A DNA stretch of 64,000 nt from Pseudopithomyces maydicus (GCA_026873275.1 JANTUC010000001.1:1488001-1552000); one strand, 5' to 3'; numbered from the stretch's first letter, positions 25,191 to 36,688 are shown. Numbers and translations are program-made. The notes: a model not told the origin generated them from the sequence alone.

Positions 25191-26205
25191 GTTGGGAATG
25201 GCGGATTCGGAGTGATGTGCGGTCACAAGCGTGCCTTACTTTGCGACAAATTCATGGAGCCACTGTCTCTCGAACAAAGACATAAGATGGCCGTCGCCCA
25301 TTTGCGCGGTTCATCCATTTCCGGCGATCGAAAGTTACTTGTACATGTACTCCTTCGCTACCTAGACACAGAGCTAGAATCACGTTGCCATACTTCACGG
25401 CAACACTGCAGGAATATCAAGCGATGATTGGCTTACTTAAACGGTTTTCTCCAAGCTAATGTACCACGACTGCGCAGGATGCATAGAACCCGGCCTTGTG
25501 CGCTAAGCCTCTTTCTCCCACCACTAAGCTACGAAGAGTAAGCGCTAGGCTCCATCCAGCAGGGTTTGGACAAGTTGAATAAGGAAGTCATTGGACGTTG
25601 ATGCGTGGGCAGCGTAAGTCTGTAGCTGCTGTAGCTTGCAGGAGGGTGTGAGCTCCTTCGTAAAGACCCGAGAGCCCTGTATAAATAGTCTGGCCTGAGT
25701 CCCCGTCTGGTGCCATGGTGTTGTCCTTTTCCCTCCTAACGCCAAGACTTCCCTATTCGGAACCATGTCACCTCATCCAGAACAACTGCAGAACGTTGCT
25801 GCACACAAGGATCGTCAAGAATCTTCTTGTGGGTGAGTATTTTGAGTCTCAGCAATTCGATAAACCTGATGTTCATAAAACCTATGCAGTCGCCAAAAGG
25901 AGGCGTCCAAGTCGATAAACGCACAACCAACCGTGACTGGGGCTTCTCTCACGGCAAGGGCTCTGGAAGCTCGCAACACAAACGATGAAAGCTTTAGGCA
26001 GTATTGGGAGACAGAGGAGATCCAAAGAGTTTCTAAACTGTTAAAGGCATCGCGAGAGCTTGGTTTTGAATTGCCTCGTTACTGCTATCGATAAACGGGC
26101 AAGTCGGACGGGTGGAGCAGGGAAACGACATGTAGCAATCAAAGTGTTGTTGGACCTGTGGTCGACTAAATCTTGCATATATTCTCTTTTTGGAATTGAT
26201 AGCCT
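25191..26205. other. Intergenic, about 1 kb, with tRNA-like relic
   Basis: The stretch lies upstream of kinase A and downstream of the esterase. Short frames on both strands (for example 25715-25918 plus, 25545-25766 minus) have no recognisable domain. A TATAAATA occurs at about 25680 but sits only 35 bp before the nearest ATG. The tRNA-like stretch is listed separately. Confidence 0.4.
25474..25538 (-). other. Degenerate tRNA-like sequence (relic or pol III-derived)
   Basis: On the minus strand an A-box-like TAGCTTAGTGG is followed about 45 nt later by a B-box-like GGGTTCTATGC, the spacing of a tRNA gene, with CTTAGC between them as in tRNA-Ala(AGC). The acceptor stem does not pair and the B box has mismatches, so this is not a working tRNA. 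It could be a pseudo-tRNA, the head of an old SINE, or chance. Confidence 0.25.
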
Positions 26206-27529
26206 TTATGTTATTCGGGCCCGAATGGTTTCAACAATACTCCGCAATCCGTGCAGCCTCGCGTCCCGTGACTCGCCTAGATACAGTGACGCCACAGGCC
26301 ATGCATGAATCCCTCCACGTTCCTCATTATGATCAACTTCGGCACCAGTCTTCCTCAGTAGTGATACGAGCGCTCGCGTTTCCGGACCAAGCACCTCTTC
26401 GGATCCGTAAAGGAAAAACCACCCCTTCTCTGGGCTTGCTGCTGTCCACTTTTTGATGTCCTTGCAGTTCCCCGGCGATACCAGAGCATCGTCGGACAAT
26501 GCTTTAGATCCAATGTATTGCCGACCGTATATTTCAAGGGTATTGGCATTCAGATAGTCGCTTGGTGTATTTCGGTTGTTTTTCGAAATGAGGGTTACCC
26601 ATGGTGAAATCAAGACAGCCAGGCCAGGACGCTGGTGGCGTAGTTCCGGATGGTCCGTCATATAGAGTAAAAAGCTGAGCATGAGAGTGGCTCCAGCAGA
26701 GTCACCACCGACGCATATTTGCGTATGATGGCGTGCAATGGAAAGGACGTATTCGTAACCGGCCAACGTCTCTTGCAGTTGGGTGGGGTATACAGCATCG
26801 GGGACAAGGGTGTACTCTAACGCAAACAGGGCCGGGTTCCTATAGCCGGATTCCTTGAGGAGGGCGACCCAAGCAAGCAAAAATTCCATGTAGAAAAAGC
26901 CCGAGCCCATAGCGAAGCCGCCTCCTGGGAAATGTCAATCTCACGGTCACCAGGCGTGGGCAGATAGCTGACCATGACAATAGTATACAATGACGTCAGG
27001 CTGCTCTTGCTGGTTGTGAGTGATCCAGATGCCTTTGAGGCCCGGCTTTCCATATCATCAGCCACGAGGCAGTTTGACAAGTTGGCAGATCTCACCCGCT
27101 TGATTCCAGTCCATCTCAAGGGAGAAGTGACAATGCCATGGCGCAGCATGCGGAACCTCAAAAAGGGCAGAGAAACGCCTTTGGAAAAGAAGACACGGCC
27201 GAGGAATGCGGGCATGAAGGCGAAGGCATATCGCACGCATCGGATGACGAAGTCCTGGAAGGGAGTGGCGCGCTGGACGAATGGACTACGACGCTCGAAG
27301 GGGGTGAAGTAGCGTTCTCTGATGAACTGGTAGGGCAGCAGGAAGACTTGGGAGGCTATGAATATGAACAGGGCGGGACGGAAGGCGTGCACGCGGACTC
27401 ACTCAACGAAGGCAGGGCACCAAGGAGCCATGTTGCTGTGCGGATCAAGCCCACGTGAATGAGCAGCTGGGGCGTCAGGAAGATGAGGAAGACGAGGCAA
27501 TCCAGGTAGGAGATCTGGCTCAGTATCAT
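26206..27529 (-). CDS. Alpha/beta hydrolase, steryl acetyl hydrolase (HSL/GDXG) family
   Basis: Four exons: 27529..27403, 27355..27096, 27045..26973, 26924..26206; introns of 47, 50 and 48 nt, 392 aa. The first exon encodes a hydrophobic segment (LDCLVFLIFLTPQLLIHVGL), a likely signal anchor, as in Say1-like enzymes of the ER. Splicing of the last intron assembles the oxyanion-hole motif YYCHGGGFAMG; the nucleophile elbow is GGDSAG, and the His lies in GGIHAWPV. The acid residue is probably in YGSEEVLGPETR. The family deacetylates sterols or detoxifies small esters. The last donor is GTCAGC, a weak but workable site; its use is supported because it alone joins the two halves of HGGG. No frame errors here. 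Confidence 0.88.
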
Positions 27530-28036
27530 GGCAGGTACCTAGGTATAGGAGGCGTGGGGGTGGGGGGGTCAGGGAAGGTCTACAGCAAGCAGACGGCGAT
27601 GCGTCTGGCGGGCGCGGCGCCCCTGCATGGCGGCGGGCCATGGATGGAGGGAGGGCAGCGCAGCACCCGCAGCCCACCCACCAGCGGCCGGCGATGACGC
27701 GCAGATGCGAGCAGGCTTGGCGCTCTTTCCGTAACGGCGCGGGCTGGGTGGAGGGCGTCACGTGATGGCGGCGGCGGGCAGTCGCGCCTTCCGTTCAAGT
27801 GCTTGGCGCGGTAAGTTTTCCAGTCACTCACCCAAGCTGCAGCTGCAACTGCTCCGCTAAACCTGCAATCGCGACCGTCGTCGCCGGATCTGCCTTCCTT
27901 GTCCTTTCTTTTGGTCGCCAGCGCCCGCCAGCGCCTGCTGCATTGGTTGTTCCTCCTCCGTTTTGGGCGGCGCATGCGACTGGGACGGCAACTGCAGGTG
28001 GTGTAGCAGCCTCGCGCCGCGACCTGGCATCTCACC
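27530..28036. promoter_or_regulatory. Divergent promoter region esterase / RING-RS gene
   Basis: About 500 bp between divergent ATGs, with a G-rich run (GGGGGTGGGGGGG) near 27555-27568. Frames on both strands overlap it but none has a domain. It holds both promoters and 5' UTRs. Confidence 0.45.
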
Positions 28037-31000
28037 ATGGCCACGTCCAACCTCAAGCTGGCCCCGCTCGCCGACGAGCTCAAGGATTATGCTTCGTGCG
28101 TTTCCCTCGCCTGCCCCCTGCTGTACGCGTCACCTGCTAACCGTCGACAGGACAATCGACCGAACTGCCTATCCGAAGAACTTTCTCTGTGCCCTCTGCG
28201 ACCAGCTGGCCATAGACTCGTTCAAGCTCTTGTGTTGTAACAAACATATCTGCGCGTCTTGTAAGTATCGCCCACACCAGAGCCTGTGGCAACGTGGTGG
28301 ACTGACAGCATTGCCAGGCCAAGCCGGGATCGAATTTCCTGCCACTTGCCCGTTATGCGATCATTCGCCTGTCGAGACAAGCTCCTGTGAGCCGAGCAAG
28401 ACGCTCCGCCATACCGTGCGCGCTTGGCTGCAAGGCCGGAAGAAGAAGGAGACCAAGGCAGTCTCAGAGGCCCCGACGCCCGCGGTCGAACCGACACCGG
28501 GACCCTATGAAGTCCAACCTGCAGCCGACACAGCGGATAAGCCGGTCGAGAGTGTTGAACCTGCGCTGCGAGATGGAGAGAGCGTTGTGGACCAGAACCC
28601 AACCGACAGCGTCGCAGACCATGCTACAGACCCACACGCAAGGGCAAGCACACCCTACTGCCTACTGGCCGGACACAGAGGCCATTGGGCTTTGAATATC
28701 ATAGGGCTAACATGTTACAGACCTCGACCGCCGCTCCCGATGACGCTCCACGCAAGGGCAGCAAGGACATCGGGGATGGAACTGATGCAAAAGAGAAGGG
28801 TCAGAGTGCCGAGGCAACTGAAGGCCAGGATGATGGCCCAGCTGCGGAAGACTCCAACGGCCCCATGAACGCAAACAACGCCATGATGAATGCCAATGGT
28901 ATGCCGAATCAATTTGGTTTTGGTTTTAATGGCGGCCAAGGCAACTTTGGCATGGGAATGGGCATGAACCAGATGAACAACATGTCCAATATGATGAACC
29001 CTGGCTGGAATAACATGGGTATGGGTTCCACCTGTTCGACCTTTGATTTGCAAGCTAATCACCGGCAAGGGTTCGGCATGTCCAATATGAACAATATGAA
29101 TGGCATGTTCGGTTTCGGTGGCAATATGGGCATGGGTATGAATGACATGTCCATGGGCTACGGTAACGGTTTCGGAAACAACTGGAATGGTATGGGCGGT
29201 AGCGGCGGCTATGGATTTAATGGGTACAGCTACAATCAATCTGGAGCCTATTCCGAGATGATGAATTACTCCAAGAACTCCACATCAAGCTCCAATCGTT
29301 TTCAAGGCAATGGTTCTGGAGGCTTTCAGCAACGAAACAATAGGAACGGAAGCTTCGGATACGGACAAGGCGCTGGCGCCCAGCAAAACAGTCGTCCAGG
29401 AAGTCGCGCCGGCACAAACGTACGTCGATCCAAAGATTCAGTTCATCCCAACATACAGAAGAATACTTCATCATTTTTGACACAGACTGACAATTTTTCC
29501 AAACAGCGTGACGGACAGTCGCCTGCTGGGACTGCTGACCCTGCCCACGACAAAGAAGGTGCAGATGAGCAGGTGTCGGCTTTGGCAGGAGAAGGTAAGG
29601 ATGAAGCGACTGCAACTGAAGAGGGCAATGCACTGGCCACACATGGCGAAGACGAAACCTCCCATAATGCACCGAAGGGGACAGGAGAGTTGACTGCAGC
29701 AGAAAATGAAGTAGGAAAATCATCTGGTCTCAATCAGATTCAAACTGTCGAATCAATCGAGCCCAATGACGGTTTCGATCCTAGCATGATGGGCAGCAAT
29801 ATGCCAATGCAATTTACCAACCCAATGATGAATCATTTCCATCAACAGCAGATGAATGGTCCGTTCAATCATATGGGCGGTATGGGCAACATGGGTCATC
29901 ACAACAACAGCAGCTTTGGGCCCCGCGGTGGATTCAATAATGCATACGGAGCGGCAACTGTACTTACAGGTGAACCCCGTGGCGTTGGTGTCGAGGGTGC
30001 CCCTACTGGTCCGCGAGCGATGCGTGAAGGTCGTCCGAACACAGGATTCTCGAGCAGAGCGTACAACATGCGCAATGCTGCAGCTCAGAGTGCAACCCCG
30101 GCCACCGAGGCTGCACAAGGAAGCCGCAGCCCGCCTCGAAGAGTCCGATCGTAAGCAACTTTCATTATTTGACTCTATTTTGTACTAATTCCTAATAGAC
30201 GTTCGCCAGTGCGGGATGAGAACCTGCGCACCAAGGACAAATCACCCTCACGATCTCGTGCAGGGTCCCAGGCCAAAACCGCTGCAGAGGATACTAATGA
30301 TCAATCTCGCCCGACAGAACCCAACCGCCAAGATGAGCATCCACGGACTACAACACCCCGACCAGAGAACGATGGGGGATCTGAGGCCAAAAAGGAGAAA
30401 CAACGATACCGATCTTCGCGATACGATGAGTATGACGAGCGGGACGCACGAGACGATCATGATGAACGGGGAAGGGATGATCGTGACTCGCGAGGCTCGC
30501 GTGGTGACAGAACTCGCAGTGCTTCGGTCGATTCCAAATATCGTAGCCGCCGTGACAAAGACAAAGACCGTGTATCTCGCTCACGTCGGGACCGTAGCCG
30601 CGAGCATAGACGCCGACACTATTCTCGTTCTCGTTCGCCTGGTGCGGGAGGCGATGACGATTACTTTAATGAAAAGGATAGCAACTCTCGTCGAAAGGAC
30701 CGTAGGGATCGGGAGAAACATCGTGATCGATCACGCGACCGTGACCGCGACCGGGATCGAGACCGGGATCGAGACCGTAAAGAGAGGAAAGACCGCGATT
30801 ATGATCGTGACTACGACGATGACAGGTATCGCTCCCGTGATAAGGACAAGGAGCGACGCCGCCGTCGTGATCGTGAGACCGAGGAGGATGAGCGGGATTA
30901 TGATGATGATAGGCATCGTTCCTCACGTCGCAGCCGCAAAGACCGTGACCGCGATCGTGACTATGACAGGGACCCATCCACTTCTGCACGCGCTGCCTCG

Positions 31001-31615
31001 CCTCCAATCAATGCGCCCACCGGCCCGTCTGCAGATAACTTCTCCATTCGCGGTGCAAGCAAGCCGAAGGCGCCCAAGTCGATGCCACCTCCGCAACCAC
31101 CGACAGGTCCGCGAGCACTCGTGGCGCCTAAAGGTCCAGCAGCCGATCGCGACCGAAGCAACAAGCATAGCAGGAAACGGAGCGTGGGTTCCTCTGTTCC
31201 TACTACGCCTACCGAGCCTACTGTGCAAGACCATTACGCTGCCGAACGCGAGAAGAATGCGCGCGCAAGAGACATGCTGGAGCGGGGAAATCCGGATCGA
31301 TCGCTAAACTCACGCATTTCGTCTTCGAATTCCCATCATTCCAGTTCCTCTCGGTTCCCGTCTTCGTCAAAGCGCTCACTAGATGATTATGACGAGGATG
31401 AGCGTGACAGCAAGAGTGTTCCCACGGGACCAGCCGGCGATTGGAGTAAGCGTAGAAAGAGCGGCAGTGCGGGTGGCCCCGATTTGGCGAACGCCATCAG
31501 CAAAGGCCTCAGGAAAAAGGCTGGAGCACCACAAAGAAGAGGCGGCGTGAAGACCGAAGGGGATGTTGAGAAAGAGTTGGAGAGAGTCGAAAGGGAGAGG
31601 GACTACAGACGATAG
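28037..31615 (+). CDS. RING-finger protein with Met/Asn/Gly-rich middle and RS-rich C-terminus
   Basis: Exons 28037..28095, 28151..28260, 28318..28637, 28721..30150 (probably split further by in-frame introns 29019..29069 and 29420..29506), 30199..31615; about 1065 aa. Residues 30-75 form a C4-type RING-like zinc site (CALCDQ, LLCCNKHICASC, CPLC) assembled across two introns. The middle is an M/N/G-rich low-complexity region (about 28860-29240), likely disordered. The last 450 residues are RS/RD-dipeptide rich with repeated DRDRDRD, as in splicing or mRNA-processing factors. This layout suggests a nuclear RNA-processing protein that may act as a ubiquitin ligase, but neither activity is proven by sequence. 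Intron 28638..28720 uses a GC donor. It is not Mpe1: no DWNN domain or zinc knuckle is seen. Confidence 0.8.
28638..28720 (+). other. GC-AG intron in the RING-RS gene
   Basis: Between the RING exon and the M/N/G-rich exon no GT is available before the frame is lost. GCAAGG at 28638 (or GCAAGC at 28644, same phase) with branch GGCTAACA and acceptor TTACAG at 28720 joins ATDPH to TSTAAPDD in phase 0. Total coding length is divisible by three with this choice. Confidence 0.65.
29019..29069 (+). other. Probable in-frame 51-nt intron
   Basis: GTATGG donor, GCTAATC branch and CAAG acceptor enclose a peptide (STCSTFDLQANHRQ) that interrupts an otherwise pure Met/Asn/Gly/Phe region. Removing it keeps the frame and yields NNMGFGMSNMN. 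No stop lies inside, so retention is also possible. Confidence 0.6.
29420..29506 (+). other. Probable in-frame 87-nt intron
   Basis: The segment has donor GTACGT, branch ACTGACA, a T-rich tract and AAACAG acceptor, all good fungal signals, with length a multiple of three and no internal stop. Spliced, it joins SRAGTN to RDGQSPAG. Confidence 0.55.
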
Positions 31616-33408
31616 GAAGTTCATTGTGCTGTTTTGGCGTACGGTGCGGATCTGCTATGCCGGATTGAGGAGAGAGAGAGCGATTGGGTTCTCTGGCGGA
31701 TTGGCGGATCTCTGGCCTGTGGTTTGTGAATTGGATGGAATGGAAGGAGGCCTCGGTCGGTTGAAGGAAAGGACGGAACGTCGATACGAGCTGTGAAACG
31801 ACAATTTTCGGAATTCTTGCGCCACGCCGCTGGCTACCTTCCAATATCACGTCCCCCGCAGACCTTTCGAAGACGAGAATAATACTTTCGGGAAACTCGC
31901 TCAGATTGCGAGCATCGATATTGCATCGGCATTGAGCATGGCGGGTTTAACCATTTTGTACGATACCCTTGTTCAGCATTGCACATAGCTGGGGGCTGGA
32001 GGGATGTACCTAACTCATGAAATTGAGAACAACAATGAAAACTTTTTAGTTGCTATTTTCCTCTTTGTTGACATGCATGCGTTATATATGATATCTCACC
32101 AGCACAGAGGTTGCGCTTGGTGCCGGCTGAAGAGAATTGGGTTGCTGTAGATAGCCACGCCGAGCAAACAGTGCAACGAGATATGCTTGGCTTGCAACTC
32201 GTGTTTTAAAAGAATTTAGTTTGTAAAAACCTAATATGATAGGCTTTGAAACTGTGTAGGTTCTAAAGGCTTAAAGCTGATACTTTTGACCTGTTGAGGT
32301 CCTCTCGACGACAATCAAATGACTGACTTATCTGTCTAGTTTAATAGATTACGATGATGGCGCCAGATGTCGCTTCTTACGCACATTTATGCTTCCTTCT
32401 TCAGACGTATATTTTTTTAAACAGCTACGCCTGTAAAAGAAAGCTGCTCTCTACGTAGAAACGGGAAACACGTATACCGAAAGGCGTTGCGACAGCGGTC
32501 CGTTTCGAAATCTTCAACTTCGACCTCCTAGTCGTGAATAAAATCCCTAAGTCCTACTCGTACAACGATTTTCTGACTAGAACATCTCACTGGTGCGGGT
32601 AATTGGAGAAGGCGAGGAGACGATTTAGCGGCCGACGTGGTTGCACGAAAAATGTGTGCACAGGACTTGCCCTCTATCTATTATCCAAAACAGGCTGTTA
32701 TGTTGTGATTCATGCTAAAACTTGCCATTATTCCTTCCGATTTCGACATTTTAATCAACGACCTGTACGCGATCGCCACCTTAGGGTAGTAGAGGGGCGG
32801 GTTGTGTACAAGTATACACGAGAGGTCGTGAAACAGCTGCCGAGCCATGTCTAAATAATAACGATTTAAGGGTCTGTTAGTATATAGAAGTGTATCTACA
32901 TTTGTAGGGAAATAGGATTACATTTCGTTGTGCCATTAAAGTATTTATTATAGGCGTAGACGTCCTGATGAGTAAGTTAAAGCGCAACTTATCAGTACAA
33001 AGAAGATGTATTTTAGCATGTCCATGCTCAAAATGCCCCATTTATTCCATGATGAACTCGTGCGAAAAGAAATGTATGAAGCGTTAGAAGGTTTTTTTGT
33101 AATTAAGAGCCGGCTTGGTAGCATGTTGTTACATTACGCACTCTCAAAACCTTTATTCCAACGTCCCTCACTATTTTTCTGCGAAGCTTTCTATCGGGAT
33201 TATGGGCAAGAAGCTTTGTATGATCGGTCACGTCGTGTGAAAGCAAAACCGCAATCAGCCGCCGGAAATGGAAGGGCCTCCAACAAAGAAACCACAATTA
33301 TAATTCGTGTACCCGGTGAAATAACGCCAAGGGTAAAAATCTGAGTGCAGTCGTTCTGTGTCTCGTTTGCCATCTACATATTTGTTCTAATTTACTAGGC
33401 GTCTAAGC
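31616..33408. other. AT-rich gene-poor stretch, 1.8 kb
   Basis: Visibly more AT-rich than the flanking genes, with long A/T tracts (around 32210-32260 and 32405-32420). Two plus-strand frames (32603-32854, 83 codons; 33006-33344, 112 codons) have no recognisable domain. It could be an eroded transposon or simple intergenic DNA. I find no terminal inverted repeats or target-site duplication by eye. Confidence 0.4.
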
Positions 33409-34303
33409 ATGGCCGCGCAACCACATTCCGATGATATCAGTTTGTTTGGGGTGTTTCATCCGAGGCATGAGGTACGAAGACGAATTTACACATTGCGACC
33501 TGATGAACGAGCCTATTGTGAGGTACTTCGTTTTCGGGAGAAAACGAGGTTTCGTATGTTCGCTATTGGATATAAAATCGATCACCAGATAATACATGGA
33601 ACCATACGTAAGTGAGTGTCTACGCGTTGGCTTCTGCTCGCTTATACTGCATGCAGCTTCCAGTGCAAATACGATTGACGAATGGGAAAGAGCCACCACG
33701 AGTAGAAAGAACTATTTGATCAACGAGGGTTCAAAGAGAGCGAATCCTTATGAGGAGTATGTCTCTGAAAATTTTCGCAATATATCAGGATTTCTATCGG
33801 AAGATCCAATTACAAAAGATGAAAAGCTCTTCTTCTTAGGTCGCGCAATCTACACATTAGACCTCCGCCATGCACACGGAAACGACAATAGGCAATCGTT
33901 AGAGAAGCTTATAGCGGATGAACGCTATAATGAGGTATGGCAACAAATGACCGATAATGAAATCCCAGGAGATATCCAAACGGTGATTGGATGGACTGAA
34001 GATCGTCTGTTTGAGTGTCTGACACCACACATTACTCCGTGGGCGTCAGACGCAGCAAGTCATCTCAATAGGCGTGGACGAAAACCGCCAACACAAGCTG
34101 ATGAAGCTCACATTGTTCAAAACTGGGAGGGACTTGGTCTAAACCATGACAATTGGTTTTTCCATTCCACCCTTCATTCAGCGGATCAAGGAAGTCATGC
34201 CCGTAGGATTGTACACTTATTCGCAAGAGTGGACGATGATGGAAACCTTCAAAATGTATTGACGATCCGTCCGCCTGGTGAAACATGCACTGACAGCATT
34301 TTG

Positions 34304-34306
34304 TAG
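34304..34306 (+). other. Premature TAG in kinase B
   Basis: The surrounding codons read TTG TAG CGC here and TTC CAG CGC in kinase A, and the frame continues open on both sides. This is the only substitution-type lesion I see in the window, unlike the many one-base deletions. Confidence 0.8.
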
Positions 34307-35640
34307 CGCACCGTGGTCAAGATAACAGGGTATCACAGCCAGAGGAGGGCAGAACGTGACACCGAGAATGAGTTCGGCATGCAGCATTATCTAAGCAATC
34401 TCCAGCCGGAACATTTCCTACGATGCTATGGTTTTTCGGTGCGTCAGAGAGCTGACCCTATGGAAGGTCCTACCCATCTAGGTTATGGTTATCTTGAATA
34501 TGCGCCTTACGGAGACCTTGATGATTTTATCAATCTAACCGGGGAAGAGTAAGACTAACCCACATAAATTTCTCTGACGTAAATTTGGCTAATCAGTCAT
34601 TAGAGAGTTTGACACGGCTGAGTTCTTCATCTGGTTTGTATTTGACAATCTAGCTAAAGCATTACTCAACCTGACTTGGGGATGTTATATCCCACCCGAT
34701 TACCAGCTGCCCGAAGAATGTCTCTTTATGCGTGGTGATGAGTTTCGTTTATTCGGGAAGTTGGATGATTGGTATTCCGTGATTAACACAGACATCAAGC
34801 CGAAAAACGTGGTGCTCGCTAATTCTGACTCGAGCTATCCGTATCCGACCCCAAAAATGATAGATCTCGGCCTTACTTGGAGAGCGAGGCCACCCGAACC
34901 ACATGAAGCGTGGTTTGATTTCAAATCAATGGATAGATCAACGGGGACAATGGGTTGGCAACCTCCAGTACGTTGACATTCATTCCCGCCTGACTCTGCC
35001 GCATCAAGTGACAGTAATTAAAGGAACAATTGACTCATGCCGACTATTTCATTGTCCCAGAAGTACAAGCTATTGCAAACAAATACACCATTGGTATACA
35101 CTCTGAAATTTTCAACGTGGGCCTCATCATTTGGAACCTCATGAATAGAGCGTATATTGAATATGCGCCCCTTCTCGGCTACTACCAGTACTATGACCTA
35201 ACAAACAACTTGAGATCAAACTATCAGGGGATGCACTCAAAACTACTGTTTGATCTCACGAAACGGTGCATCAGCTTGAATGTTGAGGATCGACCAAGTC
35301 TAGCAGACCTGGTGACACAAACACGGAAGGGGTTGGAAAGGAGCAAAAGAGCATTCCGTGGTGCAGATCCAACGAACAAGACACTAGAGGATCTTCCGCC
35401 AGTCCTTCAAATTCCTCTTAGAAAGATAAAGCGCACTGGCGATTTTATGGGTAAAGATTACCGCACAAAGAGAAGGCGTGTAGCAGATGAGTACGCACCG
35501 GCTGCCCCATACATCCCCACTTCTCCCCCTGCCCGACCTGTTGTATCTCCTCTAACTCTAACAAGTGTCCCACCCCCTCCACCTCCTCCACCTCCTCCAC
35601 CTCCTGCAATCCCTCCAGTAGCCCCAGTAGTCCCAGCACA

Positions 35641-35740
35641 ACCAGCAGCTCCAACACAGCCAGCAGCTCCAGCACAGCCAGCAGCTCCAGCACAGCCAGC
35701 AGCTCCAGCACAGCCAGCAGCTCCAGCACAGCCAGCACCT
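35641..35740 (+). repeat. 18-bp tandem repeat encoding PAAPAQ
   Basis: About five units of CCAGCAGCTCCAGCACAG in frame inside the kinase B tail, preceded by a (CCTCCA)n poly-Pro tract at about 35572-35605. The near identity of units points to recent expansion. Confidence 0.85.
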
Positions 35741-36025
35741 CCACTTCCTAATCCTGCAGCCCCTGTACCCCCTGCAGCTCCTGCGGCCGTCATCATACCC
35801 CCGTTCTATGCAAGAATCCGTAGGAAAGCAACGCTTTACGAACACTTTGCGCAAAGGGCAATCGACGAACCGGCGCCCATTGGAAGGTGGCAAAGACCTA
35901 TAGGAAGAGTTCGGAACACCTTGGATAGTTTGAGAAGTGTGCTGTCACTAGATGACCCCACTGGTCAGAAAGGCGAAGCAGAGTGCGCCAGGATTCGAGC
36001 CAGAGTGGGACAGTATCCACCTTAG

Positions 36026-36688
36026 GGTCAATGTTGAGGATTTGGGGTGGAAGTTGGGGTGCAGGTTAAAACATACATGGTGCATGGAAGCACGGATTAA
36101 GAGTTATTTCTCAATAATCATCTTTAAATATATTTTCACTTTATTATACTATGCAATTTCTCTCTATATCGATCATTCCTTACGTTCAGAAGGAGAACTG
36201 ATTGCAAACCTTTGGATGAGCTATTAATTATGGTTGCGCATGTTGTTAAGTGAGTTCGATACTCTCCCGTTAGTTGAAGAGGTGACAGCTTGATAGGAGG
36301 TTTTCCTTCGTTCTGAGGTAGAGGAACCTTGATTGAAATTTTCCCGTGCGTGATCTACACCGATCCAGAACAATACAATATCAGAATTCACCCAATTTAC
36401 TCAATCTTCTCATTGATAATTTACTAATATACTTTGCAAAACAGCTCAAGTGGTTGGTGCGATCGGGATAAATAGGAGCTCGTATAGTGCTATGATTGGA
36501 TGAAGAACATTTGCAATTTACCTATACAGGGATCATCTCGATATGCAGTCGCCGAGACCAGTCAAAGTTCAAATCGAGTAATATAAAATTACTAAGGCCC
36601 CAATCAGTTGGATGACGAAAGCGCAGGTTGCAAGATATATCTTGGGACATGCAACCCGATCCTACTACATGACCTTCACACCTCCAAT
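36026..36688. other. Intergenic, AT-rich
   Basis: Flank between kinase B and the secreted esterase. It contains no supported ORF or repeat; it should include the esterase promoter. Confidence 0.4.

Larger units (their letters stand above)
33409..36025 (+). pseudogene. Protein-kinase-like paralogue (kinase B) with in-frame nonsense codon
   Basis: Exons 33409..33607, 33657..34548, 34604..34967, 35024..36025 (GT-AG introns 49, 55, 56 nt), 818 codons plus stop. Same architecture as kinase A: a conserved N-terminal region, HARRIVHLFARVDDDG, then kinase landmarks VVKITGY (beta3 Lys), ENEFGMQHYL, GYLEYAPYGDL, NTDIKPKNVVL, MIDLG (DFG changed to DLG), and GTMGWQPPEQ. TAG at 34304-34306 (codon 283) stands immediately before RTVVKITGY, where kinase A has CAG followed by CGC. 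A C-to-T change at CpA explains it. Everything else is open, so the lesion is young or the stop is polymorphic. The truncated product would lack the whole kinase domain. The C-terminus has a poly-Pro run and PAAPAQ repeats absent from kinase A. Confidence 0.75.

Noticed and set aside
25008..25226. Start of kinase A at 25226 (GTG)
   Set aside because: An ATG follows 12 codons downstream in the same frame; GTG starts are not expected here.
28685..28720. ATG at about 28709 as an independent start for the M/N/G-rich ORF
   Set aside because: The intron signals (branch, TTACAG) in this stretch and the in-phase join to the RING exons fit one gene better.
33006..33344. 112-codon ORF before kinase B
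   Set aside because: No domain, AT-rich stretch, and no splice or promoter support.
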